This document shows, one piece after another, positions 9,701 to 21,355 of a stretch of 64,000 nucleotides of DNA. Source of the stretch: Microvirga subterranea (lineage in GTDB: Bacteria > Pseudomonadota > Alphaproteobacteria > Rhizobiales > Beijerinckiaceae); NCBI RefSeq assembly GCF_003350535.1, contig NZ_QQBB01000001.1, positions 358,727-422,726 of the forward strand, in the 5' to 3' direction. The first letter of the stretch is position 1. Each line of letters begins with the position of its first letter. The notes under the pieces are model-generated. The model was not told the DNA's origin, made no database searches, and saw only the letters and a list, made by a program, of their open reading frames with translations. Both the position numbers and the translations under genes were made by a program.

Positions 9701-10429
9701 GAGAGCCAGCCGGGGGACACGTCGGTGACGCCGCGGCTCGGCATCGGCGTCTCGCCGTTCGAGGGGCACTGGCTGCGGGCCGCGTACCAGCGCGACGGCG
9801 ACCTGCCGCTCGCCTTCACCCTGGCGCCGGTCACGACCGTCGGGCTCGTGCCCAACGAGCTGCCGACCGCGCTCGGCGGCCGCATCGACACGCTCGCCCT
9901 GCGCTGGGACGCGGAGTGGAGCCCCCATGTCTTCACGGCCGTCGAGTACCAGCGGCAGGATGCCCGCGGCCTCGACCTGCCTCTCGCCGCCACCCTCGAC
10001 AGCATCTCGATCGGCAAGGCCCGGATCGAACGTCTCGCCGCGACCGCGAACCTCTGGCTCGGTTACGGGATCGGCGTGTTCGGCACCGTCGGCACGGTCT
10101 CGTCCGAGATCCGCTCCGCCGAGGCGGTCGGCGCCGACGTGCCCTTCATCGCGGGACATTTTGCACGGGCGGGCCTCACCTTCGTCCATCCGAGCCGCCT
10201 CAAGATCACCATGGCGGGCACCTTCGTGAGCGACCTGAAGGGCGACATCGCCGGAACGCGCCTCGACGATTACTGGACGGCGGACGGCTCGGTGACGTGG
10301 GAAACGCCCGACCGGCGGCTGCTCCTGGGCTTCAGCGTCCTCAACCTGCTCGACCAGGATTACGAGATCGCCCCCGGCATTCCCGGCACCGGCCGGACCT
10401 ACGCGGCCACCATGAAGGCGCGGTTCTGA
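6788..10429 (+). CDS. FecR-domain / TPR / outer-membrane barrel-like protein, 1213 aa
   Basis: A very large exported protein. There is a clear signal peptide (residues 1-25, ending AGAQAQ). A FecR domain (about 60-170) contains LNLQAGNIWARANRG and AAVAAIRGTDWSLSV. A tetratricopeptide region (about 340-600) repeats the helix-pair pattern, for example DIGLFESTRDRPIAAEEALR. The C-terminal half (about 690-1213) shows alternating strands rich in Gly, Arg and aromatics, ends VLNLLDQDY...MKARF and finishes on Phe, as outer-membrane barrels do. The next gene, a CHASE2 adenylate cyclase, begins three bases after the stop. I infer a periplasmic or outer-membrane sensor or scaffold for that cyclase; the function is otherwise unknown. 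The barrel assignment is by eye. Confidence 0.85.
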   Translation: MHPRSLRFLVATSALALSLAGAQAQSPVPRAAPAAGAIVAAKGGEELRFVREEAWRSAELRQDLLGGDALRTNAIGNLAILFSDQTQIRVGRNSTLTVNEIAGAGAGTTQLNLQAGNIWARANRGGTGVDVKTPAAVAAIRGTDWSLSVDGSGKTSLIVLEGVVELSNPQGSVTVRQGEGAVASIGQAPTKFVLVNSNDREQMLFYMTLRDAFTSTSVSPLTGPALRAERTRIAAIPPENRRAEDWLNLAEIAPSFDGRAAGVAALAEARRFPLNARQRARADLVEAVLAGAQRRWSESAALFARAERGGLDPKRRISAAYGRYIAQSLADPKRIYPEPKLSPNDPEAALAHAYVVAFREDLTAAAEVIRQAEKRFPNDTRIAVLSAQLAFALNRREEMREAIARAVAIDPDDPAVVMAHANIKGDIDGRVNEAIDDLRRVAAVAPGDPDVWNDIGLFESTRDRPIAAEEALRRSIAEDPESPIAYVNLALLILDQNRVDEAGVLIEKALELDPAFHIGYVAKGRYLLQKGEAARGLDFILMGSAANPAHSQGLLAAAIAYYQNGDEELADQALDNADRLDPNDPIVSIVRTAIAIDQYRADEAVLSAREAVRRFRQRGGDFAGIAVNRQAGSYPAQAYRFIGLNEWGRFYGDRVFDPFTASGYFDQAAAQRPTLLTARPTVATVEGETADLTAFNLVVQGLFFDPLAVSGRIGRLDLLRRPFLDVEVGGSLLFRDNRVGWGTEANVQGFTNEPMPTSFSLAANRLRGDGRNPIDKEEADSASFFVGSSPSATDRFLVFGAAASAEPGLARIDTRTRFFTGQQETTALTGGAGWSHSFSDRNVLTGAVFAQRSFDRRYSQATSADLFPLIVGGEQRERRWTEGVVAALGHTVGFGDLTLRYGFEGQAGRSFNSAFGNSFVLNAQTNRIERADINERTEADFRATRLYADAFWRPSDWFEAEVGVQRTSVDVESQPGDTSVTPRLGIGVSPFEGHWLRAAYQRDGDLPLAFTLAPVTTVGLVPNELPTALGGRIDTLALRWDAEWSPHVFTAVEYQRQDARGLDLPLAATLDSISIGKARIERLAATANLWLGYGIGVFGTVGTVSSEIRSAEAVGADVPFIAGHFARAGLTFVHPSRLKITMAGTFVSDLKGDIAGTRLDDYWTADGSVTWETPDRRLLLGFSVLNLLDQDYEIAPGIPGTGRTYAATMKARF

Positions 10430-10432
10430 GGA

Positions 10433-12418
10433 GTGGGCGGCCCTGAGACAGGCGCCGATTCGTCCCGGACGGGAAGCGCCGACCGGGCAGCCCTGCGCCA
10501 CTTCGCGATCGCGGCCTTCATCGCGGCGCTCCTGATCCCGCTCGCGTTCTTCAAGCCCTTCGGCCTGATCGAGGCACGGTTCTACGACGTGCTCTCCACC
10601 ATCGTGCCGCCGCGTCCTCCGCAGCCTGGCGCTCTGATCGTGGCGATCGACGAGCCGTCCTTTTCCGAGATCGGGCAGCGCTGGCCCTGGCCGCGGGACC
10701 TGCATGCGCGGCTGGTCGAGAGCCTGCGCCGCGCCGGCGCCCGGGTGATCGGCTTCGACGTCATCTTCTCCGAGCCCTCTTCCGAGGAGGCCGATAAAGC
10801 TCTCGCGGCCGCCCTGGGCCCGGACGTGGTGCTGGCGGCGGACGACGTGACGACCGTACTCGAACAGGGCGTCCAGACGACCCGGGTCACCCCGATCGAT
10901 CCGTTTCTCGATGCCGGCGCAACGCCGGGCGTCACCTCGGTCGATCTCGACGGCGACGCTTACTTACGCCTCATGCCGCGCGTGTCCGAGGGCTTCGCGG
11001 CCGAGATTCTGCGCGTCGAGGGCGTCGCCGTCGGCCCGCCGCCGGAGGGCGCGCTGATCCAGTATTTCGGCCCGGCCGACACCTATCCGCGCGTGTCCTA
11101 CTACCAGGCCCTCGACCCGGAGACCTTCCTGCCGCCCGGCCGCCTCAAGGGCCAGACCGTGCTCGTGGGCCTCAGCCTGAAGGCCGCGACCTCCGCCGAT
11201 GCGGGCGCGCCCGATACCTTCCCGACCCCCTATACGCTCACCAGCGGCACCCTCACCGCCGGCGTGGAGGTGCAGGCGACGATCCTCGACAATCTGCGCC
11301 ATCGCCTCTACGCGGTGCCGGTCCCGCGCCTCGCCATGGCCGGTCTCATCGTGGCCGCCGCCTTCCTGGCCGCCGCACTCTGCCGCCGAGGGATCTCCAA
11401 GCGCGCGGGCGTCCTGGCCGCCCTGACGATCGTGGGGCTCCTGGTCGGCGCCTGGGCGCTGCTGCGCTTCGGGCGCATCTGGGCGCCCCCTGCCCTGCCG
11501 ATGGCGGCGGCGCTGGGCGTCTTCGGGGCGCGGTTCGGCGTGGACTTCATGCGCGAGCGCCAGATGCGCCGCGCGGTGTCGGAGGCCTTCTCGCGCTACC
11601 TCGCGCCGGAGCTGGTGGCGCAGCTCGCCCGCGACCCCAGCGCCCTGAAGCTCGGAGGCGAGCGCCGCAATCTCTCGATCCTGTTCTGCGACGTGCGCGG
11701 CTTCACGAGCATGTCGGAGAGGCTGAAGGACGAGCCGGAGCGGCTCACCACCCTCATCAACCGCCTGCTCGACGTGCTCTCGGGCGCCGTGATGGCCGAA
11801 GGCGGCACCATCGACAAATACATGGGCGACTGCGTGATGGCTTTCTGGAACGCGCCCCTGCGCAATCCCGACCATCCGCTGCGCGCCGTGCGCGCGGCGC
11901 TCGGCATGATGGGGGCCGTCGAGGAGCTGAACCGGGTGCTGCGCCAGGAGGAGGGCGAGAACGCCCCCCGCTTCGCGGTCGGCGTCGGCATCAACACGGG
12001 CGACTGCATCGTCGGGAACGTGGGCTCGCGCTGGCGCTACGACTACTCGGTGCTGGGCGACGCCGTGAACCTCGCCTCGCGCCTGGAGAGCCTGTCGAAG
12101 GAGTTCGGCGTCTCGGTGATCCTCGGCCCGGCGACGGCCGCGGCCGTGCGCGGTCATTTCGTGCTGATCGAGCTCGACCGCATCGCCGTGCGCGGCCGCG
12201 CCACGGAATCCGCCATCTACACCGTCGTCGCGCCGGCCGCACAGCAGGCTGATCCCGCCATCGCCGAGCTGGAGGAGACGCATCCCCGCCTGCTCGCGGC
12301 CCTGCGGGCCGGGCAGAGGCAGGACGCCGAGGCGCTCCTCGACCGCTGCCGCACCCTCGCTCCCTCCCTCGCCGGCTATCACGACAAGCTGGCGGCCAGG
12401 ATCGCGAAGATCGCCTGA
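10433..12418 (+). CDS. CHASE2-domain class III adenylate cyclase, 661 aa
   Basis: A membrane sensor cyclase. An N-terminal membrane segment (about 22-43) leads into a periplasmic CHASE2 domain (about 48-290, with ALIVAIDEPSFSEIG and RVIGFDVIFSEP). Three membrane helices follow (about 299-318, 325-346, 352-372), then a cytoplasmic cyclase domain from about 410. Catalytic residues are complete: metal ligands D420 and D466, adenine-selecting K462 and D543, and transition-state N546 and R550. It should therefore make cAMP rather than cGMP. It starts at a GTG three bases after the FecR-TPR gene, so the two almost certainly share an mRNA. The periplasmic domain presumably reads a signal passed on by that partner. 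Confidence 0.93.
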   Translation: MGGPETGADSSRTGSADRAALRHFAIAAFIAALLIPLAFFKPFGLIEARFYDVLSTIVPPRPPQPGALIVAIDEPSFSEIGQRWPWPRDLHARLVESLRRAGARVIGFDVIFSEPSSEEADKALAAALGPDVVLAADDVTTVLEQGVQTTRVTPIDPFLDAGATPGVTSVDLDGDAYLRLMPRVSEGFAAEILRVEGVAVGPPPEGALIQYFGPADTYPRVSYYQALDPETFLPPGRLKGQTVLVGLSLKAATSADAGAPDTFPTPYTLTSGTLTAGVEVQATILDNLRHRLYAVPVPRLAMAGLIVAAAFLAAALCRRGISKRAGVLAALTIVGLLVGAWALLRFGRIWAPPALPMAAALGVFGARFGVDFMRERQMRRAVSEAFSRYLAPELVAQLARDPSALKLGGERRNLSILFCDVRGFTSMSERLKDEPERLTTLINRLLDVLSGAVMAEGGTIDKYMGDCVMAFWNAPLRNPDHPLRAVRAALGMMGAVEELNRVLRQEEGENAPRFAVGVGINTGDCIVGNVGSRWRYDYSVLGDAVNLASRLESLSKEFGVSVILGPATAAAVRGHFVLIELDRIAVRGRATESAIYTVVAPAAQQADPAIAELEETHPRLLAALRAGQRQDAEALLDRCRTLAPSLAGYHDKLAARIAKIA

Positions 12419-12575
12419 GCCCATGTTCATCCCTGGTGGCCCGACGAGGAGGTAAGGGAATTCAGCCTCCGGTTGGCCCAAGCGCATCGATTTCCTCCCC
12501 CTCCGCTTTCCTCCGGCCGGGAAGGACGTGCGCGCGCCCTGCTCCTGCAAGCCATTTGCAAAGAGAAACAAAGAC

Positions 12576-12603
12576 TTGCGGCTTCTGCGAACCGCTCTAT
12601 AAG
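12576..12603 (+). promoter_or_regulatory. Candidate sigma-70 promoter of the CDF transporter
   Basis: TTGCGG (12576-12581) and TATAAG (12598-12603) are separated by 16 bases, close to the alphaproteobacterial housekeeping consensus. The start codon at 12647 follows 44 bases later. By-eye call. Confidence 0.4.
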
Positions 12604-12646
12604 GTCGCCTCCGCCCACCCCCGACCCTGACATAGCCCGGACGCCT

Positions 12647-13534
12647 ATGGACAAGATTCAGAAACTTGCCATCGGCAGCATCGTCATCGGAGCGATCGTG
12701 TTCGCTCTGAAATATGCTGCCTATTACCTGACGGGCAGCATTGCGCTCTATTCGGACGCGCTCGAGAGCATCATCAACGTGGTGACGGCGGTGGCGGCCT
12801 ATATGGCCGTGCGCGTGAGCGCGCAGCCGGCCGACGCCAACCACCCATACGGTCATCACAAGGTCGAGTATTTCTCGGCGGTGCTGGAGGGCGTGCTGAT
12901 CATCGTAGCGGCCCTGATGATTCTCGAGGAATCCTATCGCGGCTTCATGGCGCCCAAATTGCTGGACGCCCCGGCCGAAGGCCTCGCCCTCAACGCGCTC
13001 GCCGGCTTCATCAACGCCTTCTGGTCCTGGATGCTGATCCGCGAGGGGCGACGCCTGCGCTCCCCGGCGCTGGCGGCCGACGGGCGCCATCTCCTGACGG
13101 ACGTGGTCACCTCCTTCGGGGTTCTGGCGGGGCTCCTGCTCGTGCCGATCACCGGCTGGGCGCAGCTCGACCCGGCTCTCGCCGCCGTGGTGGCGCTCAA
13201 CATCCTCTGGTCCGGCTGGGGCCTGATGAAGGAGAGCATCAGCGGCCTCATGGACGAGGCGGTGCCCGACAAAGTGCTGACCCAGATCCGCGAGGTCATC
13301 TCGAACAATGCCGCCGGAGCCATCGAGGCGCACGACCTGCGCACCCGCCACGCCGGCAAGGTCACCTTCATCGACTTCCATCTGGTGGTGCCGGGCGGGA
13401 TGAGCGTCACGGACGCCCACGACATCTGCGACCGCCTGGAACGTGCCCTCAAGAAGGACGTGGACGGCGCGCTCGTGACCATTCACGTGGAGCCGGACAA
13501 CAAGGCGAAGCACGCCGGCATCGTGGTGCTTTGA
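12647..13534 (+). CDS. Cation diffusion facilitator (CDF) transporter
   Basis: A 295-residue divalent metal efflux protein of the inner membrane that exchanges Zn2+, Fe2+, Mn2+ or similar ions for protons. Membrane helices begin at IGSIVIGAIVFALKYAAYY. The metal-binding acidic/His positions are seen in SIALYSDALESI and in ADGRHLLTDVVTS, and the cytoplasmic C-terminal domain has DLRTRHAGKVTFIDFHL. The start is ATG 12647 (MDKIQKLAIGS); upstream in-frame codons encode low-complexity sequence and were excluded. The substrate cannot be fixed from sequence alone. It is convergent with the glycerol operon and separated from it by a strong terminator. Confidence 0.9.
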   Translation: MDKIQKLAIGSIVIGAIVFALKYAAYYLTGSIALYSDALESIINVVTAVAAYMAVRVSAQPADANHPYGHHKVEYFSAVLEGVLIIVAALMILEESYRGFMAPKLLDAPAEGLALNALAGFINAFWSWMLIREGRRLRSPALAADGRHLLTDVVTSFGVLAGLLLVPITGWAQLDPALAAVVALNILWSGWGLMKESISGLMDEAVPDKVLTQIREVISNNAAGAIEAHDLRTRHAGKVTFIDFHLVVPGGMSVTDAHDICDRLERALKKDVDGALVTIHVEPDNKAKHAGIVVL

Positions 13535-13547
13535 CGGGTGCGGCCCA

Positions 13548-13578
13548 AGAAAAAAGGAGGGGGCGTTCACCCCCTCCT
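13548..13578 (-). terminator. Rho-independent terminator of the glycerol operon
   Basis: A nine-base perfect stem, AGGAGGGGG (13555-13563) with CCCCCTCCT (13570-13578) around CGTTCA. On the minus strand it is followed by a T-rich run (the plus strand reads AAGAAAAAA at 13547-13555). It sits just beyond the stop of the binding-protein gene and probably also slows read-through from the CDF gene. Confidence 0.85.
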
Positions 13579-13604
13579 CCTCTTCGTTGCGCGGTCGATC
13601 CGGC

Positions 13605-15359
<1,755 letters not shown>

Positions 15360-15456
15360 GGGTTCTTCCTCCCGTGATCGGCCGGTTGTCGTCCCGGCCG
15401 GGTTCTTCCCTTCGGCCCCGTCTTTCAGGGCCGCAGAGCCTTGTTGAACCTTCCCC

Positions 15457-15741
15457 TCACACGAAGCGGAACACGGCCGCCGCGTAGACGAGGGAAAGGC
15501 CGAATGCCCACCAGAGCTGCTCGGGTCCGAAGAACCCGAGCCAGGCGAGATGAATGAAGGCTGCGCCGAGCAGCGAAATGAACAGCCGGTCGCCGCGGGT
15601 CGTGGGGATGCGTAAGACCCCGACGCGCTCCGCCTCCGGCCGCGCGACGGCGAGCACCGTCATGACGAGGAGCAGGCTGGCGATGCCGGCGAAGAAGAGG
15701 CCGGTCTGCCAGGTCCAGGCCATCCAGGCGAGATCAGGCAT
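15457..15741 (-). CDS. glpU: DUF2160 small membrane protein GlpU
   Basis: A 94-residue hydrophobic protein with three predicted membrane helices (about 10-33, 52-70 and 73-93). DUF2160 proteins are found almost only in glycerol/polyol ABC operons, where this gene is called glpU; its biochemical role is not established. It lies between the GlpQ permease (12 bases upstream) and glpV. Its small size and position suggest an accessory subunit of the importer. Confidence 0.9.
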   Translation of the reverse strand: MPDLAWMAWTWQTGLFFAGIASLLLVMTVLAVARPEAERVGVLRIPTTRGDRLFISLLGAAFIHLAWLGFFGPEQLWWAFGLSLVYAAAVFRFV

Positions 15742-15753
15742 CGACCGCCCTCC

Positions 15754-16628
15754 TCAAACCCGCCCCAGGGCGAAGCCCTTGGCGATGTAGTTGCGCACGA
15801 ACCAGATCACGAGCGCGCCCGGCACGATGGTGAGGACGCCGGCCGCCGCGAGCATGCCCCAGTCCATGCCGGAGGCCGAAACCGTGCGGGTCATGGTGGC
15901 CGCGATGGGCTTGGCGTTCACGGTGGTCAGCGTGCGCGCCAGCAGCAGCTCGACCCAGGAGAACATGAAGCAGAAGAAGGCCGCCACGCCGATGCCTGAG
16001 GCGATCAGCGGCATGAAGATTTTGATGAAGAACCGCGGGAAGGAATAGCCGTCGATGGCGGCGGTCTCGTCGATCTCCCGCGGCACGCCCGACATGAAGC
16101 CCTCCAGGATCCACACCGCGAGCGGGATGTTGAACAGGCAATGCGCCAGCGCCACGGCCCAGGGCGTGTCGAAGAGCCCGATCGCCGAGTAGAGATTGAA
16201 GAAGGGCAGCGCGAACACAGCCGGCGGCGCCATGCGGTTGGTGAGCAGCCAGAAGAACAGGTGCTTGTCGCCGAGGAAATGGTAGCGCGAGAACGCATAG
16301 GCCGCCGGCAGCGCGAAGGTGATCGACAGCACCGTGTTGATCACCACGTAGGTGAGCGAGTTGATGTAGCCCGAATACCAGCTCTCGTCCGTGAAGATGC
16401 GGATGTAGTTGTCGAAGGTGATCTCCCGCGGCCAGAGGGTGAGGCCGGAGGTGATCTCCAGGTTGGTCTTCAGGCTCATGTTCACGAGCCAGTAGATCGG
16501 CAGCATCAGGAACAGGAGGTAGAGGGTCATGACGACCACCTTCCCGTTCACCCGCGGGCCGGCGACGGCGCGGTTGACCGCGGCCGGCGTGTCCTTCGCT
16601 CGTGAGGCTCCGATGGCGACGGTGTCGG

Positions 16629-16632
<4 letters not shown>
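15754..16632 (-). CDS. glpQ: Glycerol ABC transporter permease GlpQ
   Basis: A 292-residue inner-membrane permease of the MalG type. After an N-terminal cytoplasmic tail, about six membrane helices are visible starting VVVMTLYLLFLMLPIYWLV. The EAA loop that docks the ATPase reads EIDETAAIDGYSFPRFF. The ATG at 16632 overlaps the stop of glpP in an ATGA arrangement, so the two are translationally coupled. Together with GlpP it should form the transmembrane channel for glycerol. Confidence 0.93.
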
Positions 16633-17521
<889 letters not shown>

Positions 17522-17525
<4 letters not shown>

Positions 17526-18610
17526 CGCGCCGGCTCTCCCGCGACGAGGTGCCCGTCGGCATAGATGTGAACGTGACGCGGATCGAAGGCGAGCGCGGCC
17601 TCGTCCCCGTCGATGGCGAAGGTTTCCGGCACGCTCGCCGCCAGGGCGTTTCCGGCAAGCTCCACCCGGGCGATGCGGGCGCGGCCGATATCGTCGATGC
17701 GCCGCACGCGCACCGGCAACCCGTCCCCCCTCTCCTGCAGCCGCACGAATTCTGGCCGGATGCCGAGTTCGATCCGCTGGCCCTGCGGCAGGGTCCGGTA
17801 GGCGCGCGTGAGCGACACGGGCTCGTTCTCGATATAGGCCGTCGCGCCGTCGACCCGGCACGGCAGGATGTTCATGCCCGGAGACCCGATGAAGTGGCCC
17901 ACGAAGGTATGGGCCGGGCGTTCGAAGAGCTCTTCCGGGGTGCCGGTCTGCACCACCGCGCCGTCATGCATCACCACGACCTTGTCGGCGAAGGTCAGTG
18001 CCTCGGTCTGGTCGTGCGTGACGTAGATCATGGTGATGTCCAGCGCCCGGTGAATCTCTTTAAGGGTCGAGCGCAGCTGCCATTTCAGGTGCGGGTCGAT
18101 CACGGTGAGCGGCTCGTCGAACAGGATCGCGGCCACGTCGGGCCGCACGAGGCCGCGTCCCAGAGAGATCTTCTGCTTCATGTCGGCCGTGAGATTGCGG
18201 GCCTTGCGGTCGAGCACGCGGGTGAGGTCGAGAAGGTGCGCGATCTCCTCGACCCGCGCGGCCGTGCGGTCGCGCGGCACGCCGCGGTTCTTGAGCGGAA
18301 AGGCCAGGTTCTCGCGCACCGACATGGTGTCGTAGACCACCGGAAACTGGAACACCTGTGCGATGTTGCGCGCCTCCGTGGACAGCTCGGTCACGTCGCG
18401 CTCGTCGAAGCGGATGCGCCCGCGCGTGGGGTGCACCAGCCCGGAGATGATGTTGAGGAGCGTGGTCTTGCCGCAGCCGGAGGGACCCAGGAGCGCATAG
18501 GCGCCGCCCTGGTCCCACACGTGGTTGATCTCCTTCAGGGCGTAGTCCTGGGGCCCGCGCGGATCGGGCTTGTAGGCGTGGGCCAGATGATCGAGGGTGA
18601 TTCTGGCCAC
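17522..18610 (-). CDS. glpT: Glycerol ABC transporter ATPase GlpT (degenerate signature motif)
   Basis: A 362-residue nucleotide-binding subunit of the MalK/UgpC type with a C-terminal regulatory TOBE region. Walker A GPSGCGKTT (42-50), Walker B with D165/E166 and the switch histidine H199 in YVTHDQTEAL are intact. The ABC signature, normally LSGGQ, reads LTADM at 140-144. The protein can therefore bind and hydrolyse ATP in its own Walker site but offers a defective signature to its partner. GlpS shows the opposite pattern. The stop overlaps glpP, and glpS ends 12 bases upstream. Confidence 0.93.
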
Positions 18611-18622
18611 GGCGCTCTCCTC

Positions 18623-19711
<1,089 letters not shown>

Positions 19712-20029
19712 GCCGCAGGTCCTCTCCGTCCGAGAAGACGAGCCTCGGGCGACGACGAATCGAGATCGTCCAGAGCCTCACCGCATTGAGCGTCGCGGAT
19801 CCCATCTCCCAAGCGCTTTCTCCCTGAAGCCCTCGTTCGATTCGGCGTTTTTTTGTTTCTTGTGAGCTCAAGCCTATGTGGGCCGCGAGGGGAGCGCAAG
19901 AGGCCGCACGAGGCACCCGAAGGGAAGGCCCTGTGCATATCCCCGGCCCACGCCAGGACATCACCGAGCCAAAAGAAAAGCGTGGCCCCGAAGGACCACG
20001 CTGGACGCTACGCTACTCTACTGAAGGCC
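19712..20029. other. 318-base gap upstream of the glycerol operon
   Basis: It should contain the glycerol operon promoter (minus strand); an AT-rich tract near 19846-19862 (GGCGTTTTTTTGTTTCTT on the plus strand) is the most likely zone. The right end holds the terminator of the small secreted protein gene at 19971-20002. No gene was recognised. Confidence 0.4.
19971..20002 (-). terminator. Rho-independent terminator of the small secreted protein gene
   Basis: The stem AGCGTGG (19979-19985) pairs with CCACGCT (19996-20002) and extends past one mismatch. Read on the minus strand it is followed by TTTTCTTTT. It lies 27 bases beyond the stop of the gene at 20030-20317. Confidence 0.82.
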
Positions 20030-20317
20030 TTAGTCGCAGATCGTCATGCGACGGGTCACGCGCTCGCCGTAGCGATTGATGTGGCGGCGCACTTCGACGC
20101 GGCAGTCGCGGTCGTCGTCGTCGACGATCACGCGGCGCTCGACGCGGCGGCGCTCCACGACCGGACGGTATCCGCGGTCGCGATCCTCGTAGACGCGGAC
20201 GCCGCCGGGGCCGACCTCGAAACCGACCTGCGCCTGAGCAGGCGTGCTGGCACTCGTCACGATGCTTCCGAAGCCGAGGACGGCCGCAGCCGTCATCAGC
20301 AAGATGTTCTTACGCAT
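20030..20317 (-). CDS. Small secreted protein, charged C-terminus, 95 aa, unknown function
   Basis: I chose the ATG at 20317 (MRKNILLMTAAAVLGFG), which gives a clean signal peptide ending STPAQAQ. The mature part of about 65 residues has a run of alternating Arg/Glu/Asp (VVERRRVERRVIVDDDDRD) and two cysteines, C(RVEV) and the near-terminal TICD, which could form a disulfide. This composition recurs in many Hyphomicrobiales small periplasmic proteins, but no function is known to me. It is a single gene with its own terminator. Confidence 0.7.
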   Translation of the reverse strand: MRKNILLMTAAAVLGFGSIVTSASTPAQAQVGFEVGPGGVRVYEDRDRGYRPVVERRRVERRVIVDDDDRDCRVEVRRHINRYGERVTRRMTICD

Positions 20318-20671
20318 GTCCCTACTCTCCATCACAGAGAAAACGTGCAGCAAGAACGCTTCCTTCGCTGCCATGGTTCCGATTATTTTTGATTGGGACT
20401 AACGTCATAAGAACCCGTCTGAACGAATGTTCAGATTACTTCCGAACTCTTGGATCTCTACTGTCGGCCGACTTGCGCGGAGGCGCTTCCACGCCCGAAT
20501 ACATCAAGGCGCTCCGGAGCGGCAGACGGCCCGGGCCATGCCGGAATGCCGCACCGGATGCAGGAGGTCGGTTAAGGCTTTGTTTACGTTTCGGGCGCAG
20601 CCTTCTCGTGTGCCGAGTGCGGCACAACGTGTAGCTCTCCCTGGATGTGGCCGTAGAAGGCGGCCTACCTT

Positions 20672-20701
20672 GAGCGCCAGCCGAACGGGCGCTCTTCTTT
20701 T
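20672..20701 (+). terminator. Orphan rho-independent terminator
   Basis: GAGCGCC (20672-20678) pairs with GGCGCTC (20688-20694), followed by TTCTTTT. There is no protein gene upstream on this strand for more than 600 bases. A transcript starting in about 20400-20620 would give an RNA of 80-300 nt. Confidence 0.6.
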
Positions 20702-21079
20702 GAGCACGACCCTGGCTATGCGATCCGGCGAAACCCTGACGGCGCCGAACAGCACCGGAAACTTTCTTTGCCGCCACGCTGAAACCCGGTGTCGTGAGCC
20801 GGCTTGAACCTCTGACGGGCTCCGAATCGTCCCGTCCCAACGCAGACCGGCGTGACGATGCGTGTGGGCTCCTGACGCCCGCCGGTCCTGCATGAACCCT
20901 GACCGGGCGCCCGCCCCGGCCTGAACAGGATGGAGGCTGGAATAGCGATACCCACTGGGCTGAAGCACGCCTCCCCGCCGATCAAGTGAGCGCCGAGGCC
21001 TCCTTCGGCCCGACAATTCGTCTGAAGATCACCGGATGATGTCCGGATCAACGCCAGTGGCGAGTGACCACGCGTCACG

Positions 21080-21115
21080 ACGGGCCCGTCCTCCAACAGG
21101 GAGCGGGCCCGTTTT
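21080..21115 (+). terminator. Second orphan rho-independent terminator
   Basis: ACGGGCCCG (21080-21088) pairs with CGGGCCCGT (21104-21112), with CTCC/GGAG extending the stem toward the loop, and TTTT follows. The T-run points along the plus strand, away from the tRNA genes. It could still act as a roadblock for the minus-strand tRNA transcript, which ends about 55 bases away. Confidence 0.55.
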
Positions 21116-21167
21116 GCGGGCTCCGGACCTTTTCGGCGATGGAAGAAGGGGAGTTCCCTGGACCGAG

Positions 21168-21244
21168 TGGCGCGGGCGACGGGGCTCGAACCCGCGACCT
21201 CCGGCGTGACAGGCCGGCACTCTAACCGACTGAGCTACGCCCGC
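21168..21244 (-). tRNA. tRNA-Asp (GTC)
   Basis: 77 nt including an encoded CCA. The acceptor stem GCGGGCG/CGCCCGC, the D-arm GCTCAGTCGGTTAGAGT, the anticodon loop CTGTCAC with GTC, and the T-loop GGTTCGAGCCC are all present. It is the last of four tRNA genes on the minus strand. Confidence 0.96.
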
Positions 21245-21257
21245 GTATCAGTGTGTT

Positions 21258-21332
21258 TGGAGCGGGCGAAGGGATTCGAACCCTCGACCCCAACCTTGGC
21301 AAGGTTGTGCTCTACCCCTGAGCTACACCCGC
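21258..21332 (-). tRNA. tRNA-Gly (GCC)
   Basis: 75 nt with encoded CCA. The anticodon loop is TTGCCAA flanked by CAACC/GGTTG, the T-arm contains GGTTCGAATCC, and the discriminator base is T. It lies 13 bases from tRNA-Asp, so the two are surely co-transcribed. Confidence 0.96.
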
Positions 21333-21355
21333 ACACTCCAAAGTTTTCAAGTGCC

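Larger units (their letters stand above)
20318..21167. other. 850-base gene-free region with two plus-strand terminators
   Basis: No open frame here looks coding: codon use is poor and nothing resembles a known protein. The region holds the promoter of the small secreted protein (minus strand) and the 3' flank of the tRNA cluster. Two intrinsic terminator hairpins point along the plus strand (20672-20701 and 21080-21115) although no plus-strand gene precedes them. Small RNAs are the simplest explanation. Confidence 0.55.

Noticed and set aside
7871..10705. A very long open frame antisense to the FecR-TPR gene (and similar long antisense frames at 10964-13570, 38455-40458 and 52687-55962)
   Set aside because: They mirror genes with strong protein-family matches and have the Arg/Gly/His/Asp-rich composition typical of antisense frames in high-GC DNA; none resembles a known protein.
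12473..12646. N-terminal extension of the CDF transporter
   Set aside because: The 58 extra codons encode Pro/Arg-rich sequence across a plausible promoter; the ATG at 12647 directly precedes the first membrane helix.
20411..20434. LexA-like GAAC-GAAT-GTTC and GAAC-N6-GAAC near the small secreted protein
   Set aside because: The first matches the Gram-positive, not the alphaproteobacterial, LexA box; the second has a spacer of six instead of the required seven, and the adjacent gene is not a repair gene.
20427..20807. Plus-strand open frame of 126 codons in the gene-free region
   Set aside because: It runs through an intrinsic terminator hairpin, has no ribosome binding site, poor codon bias and no recognisable domain.
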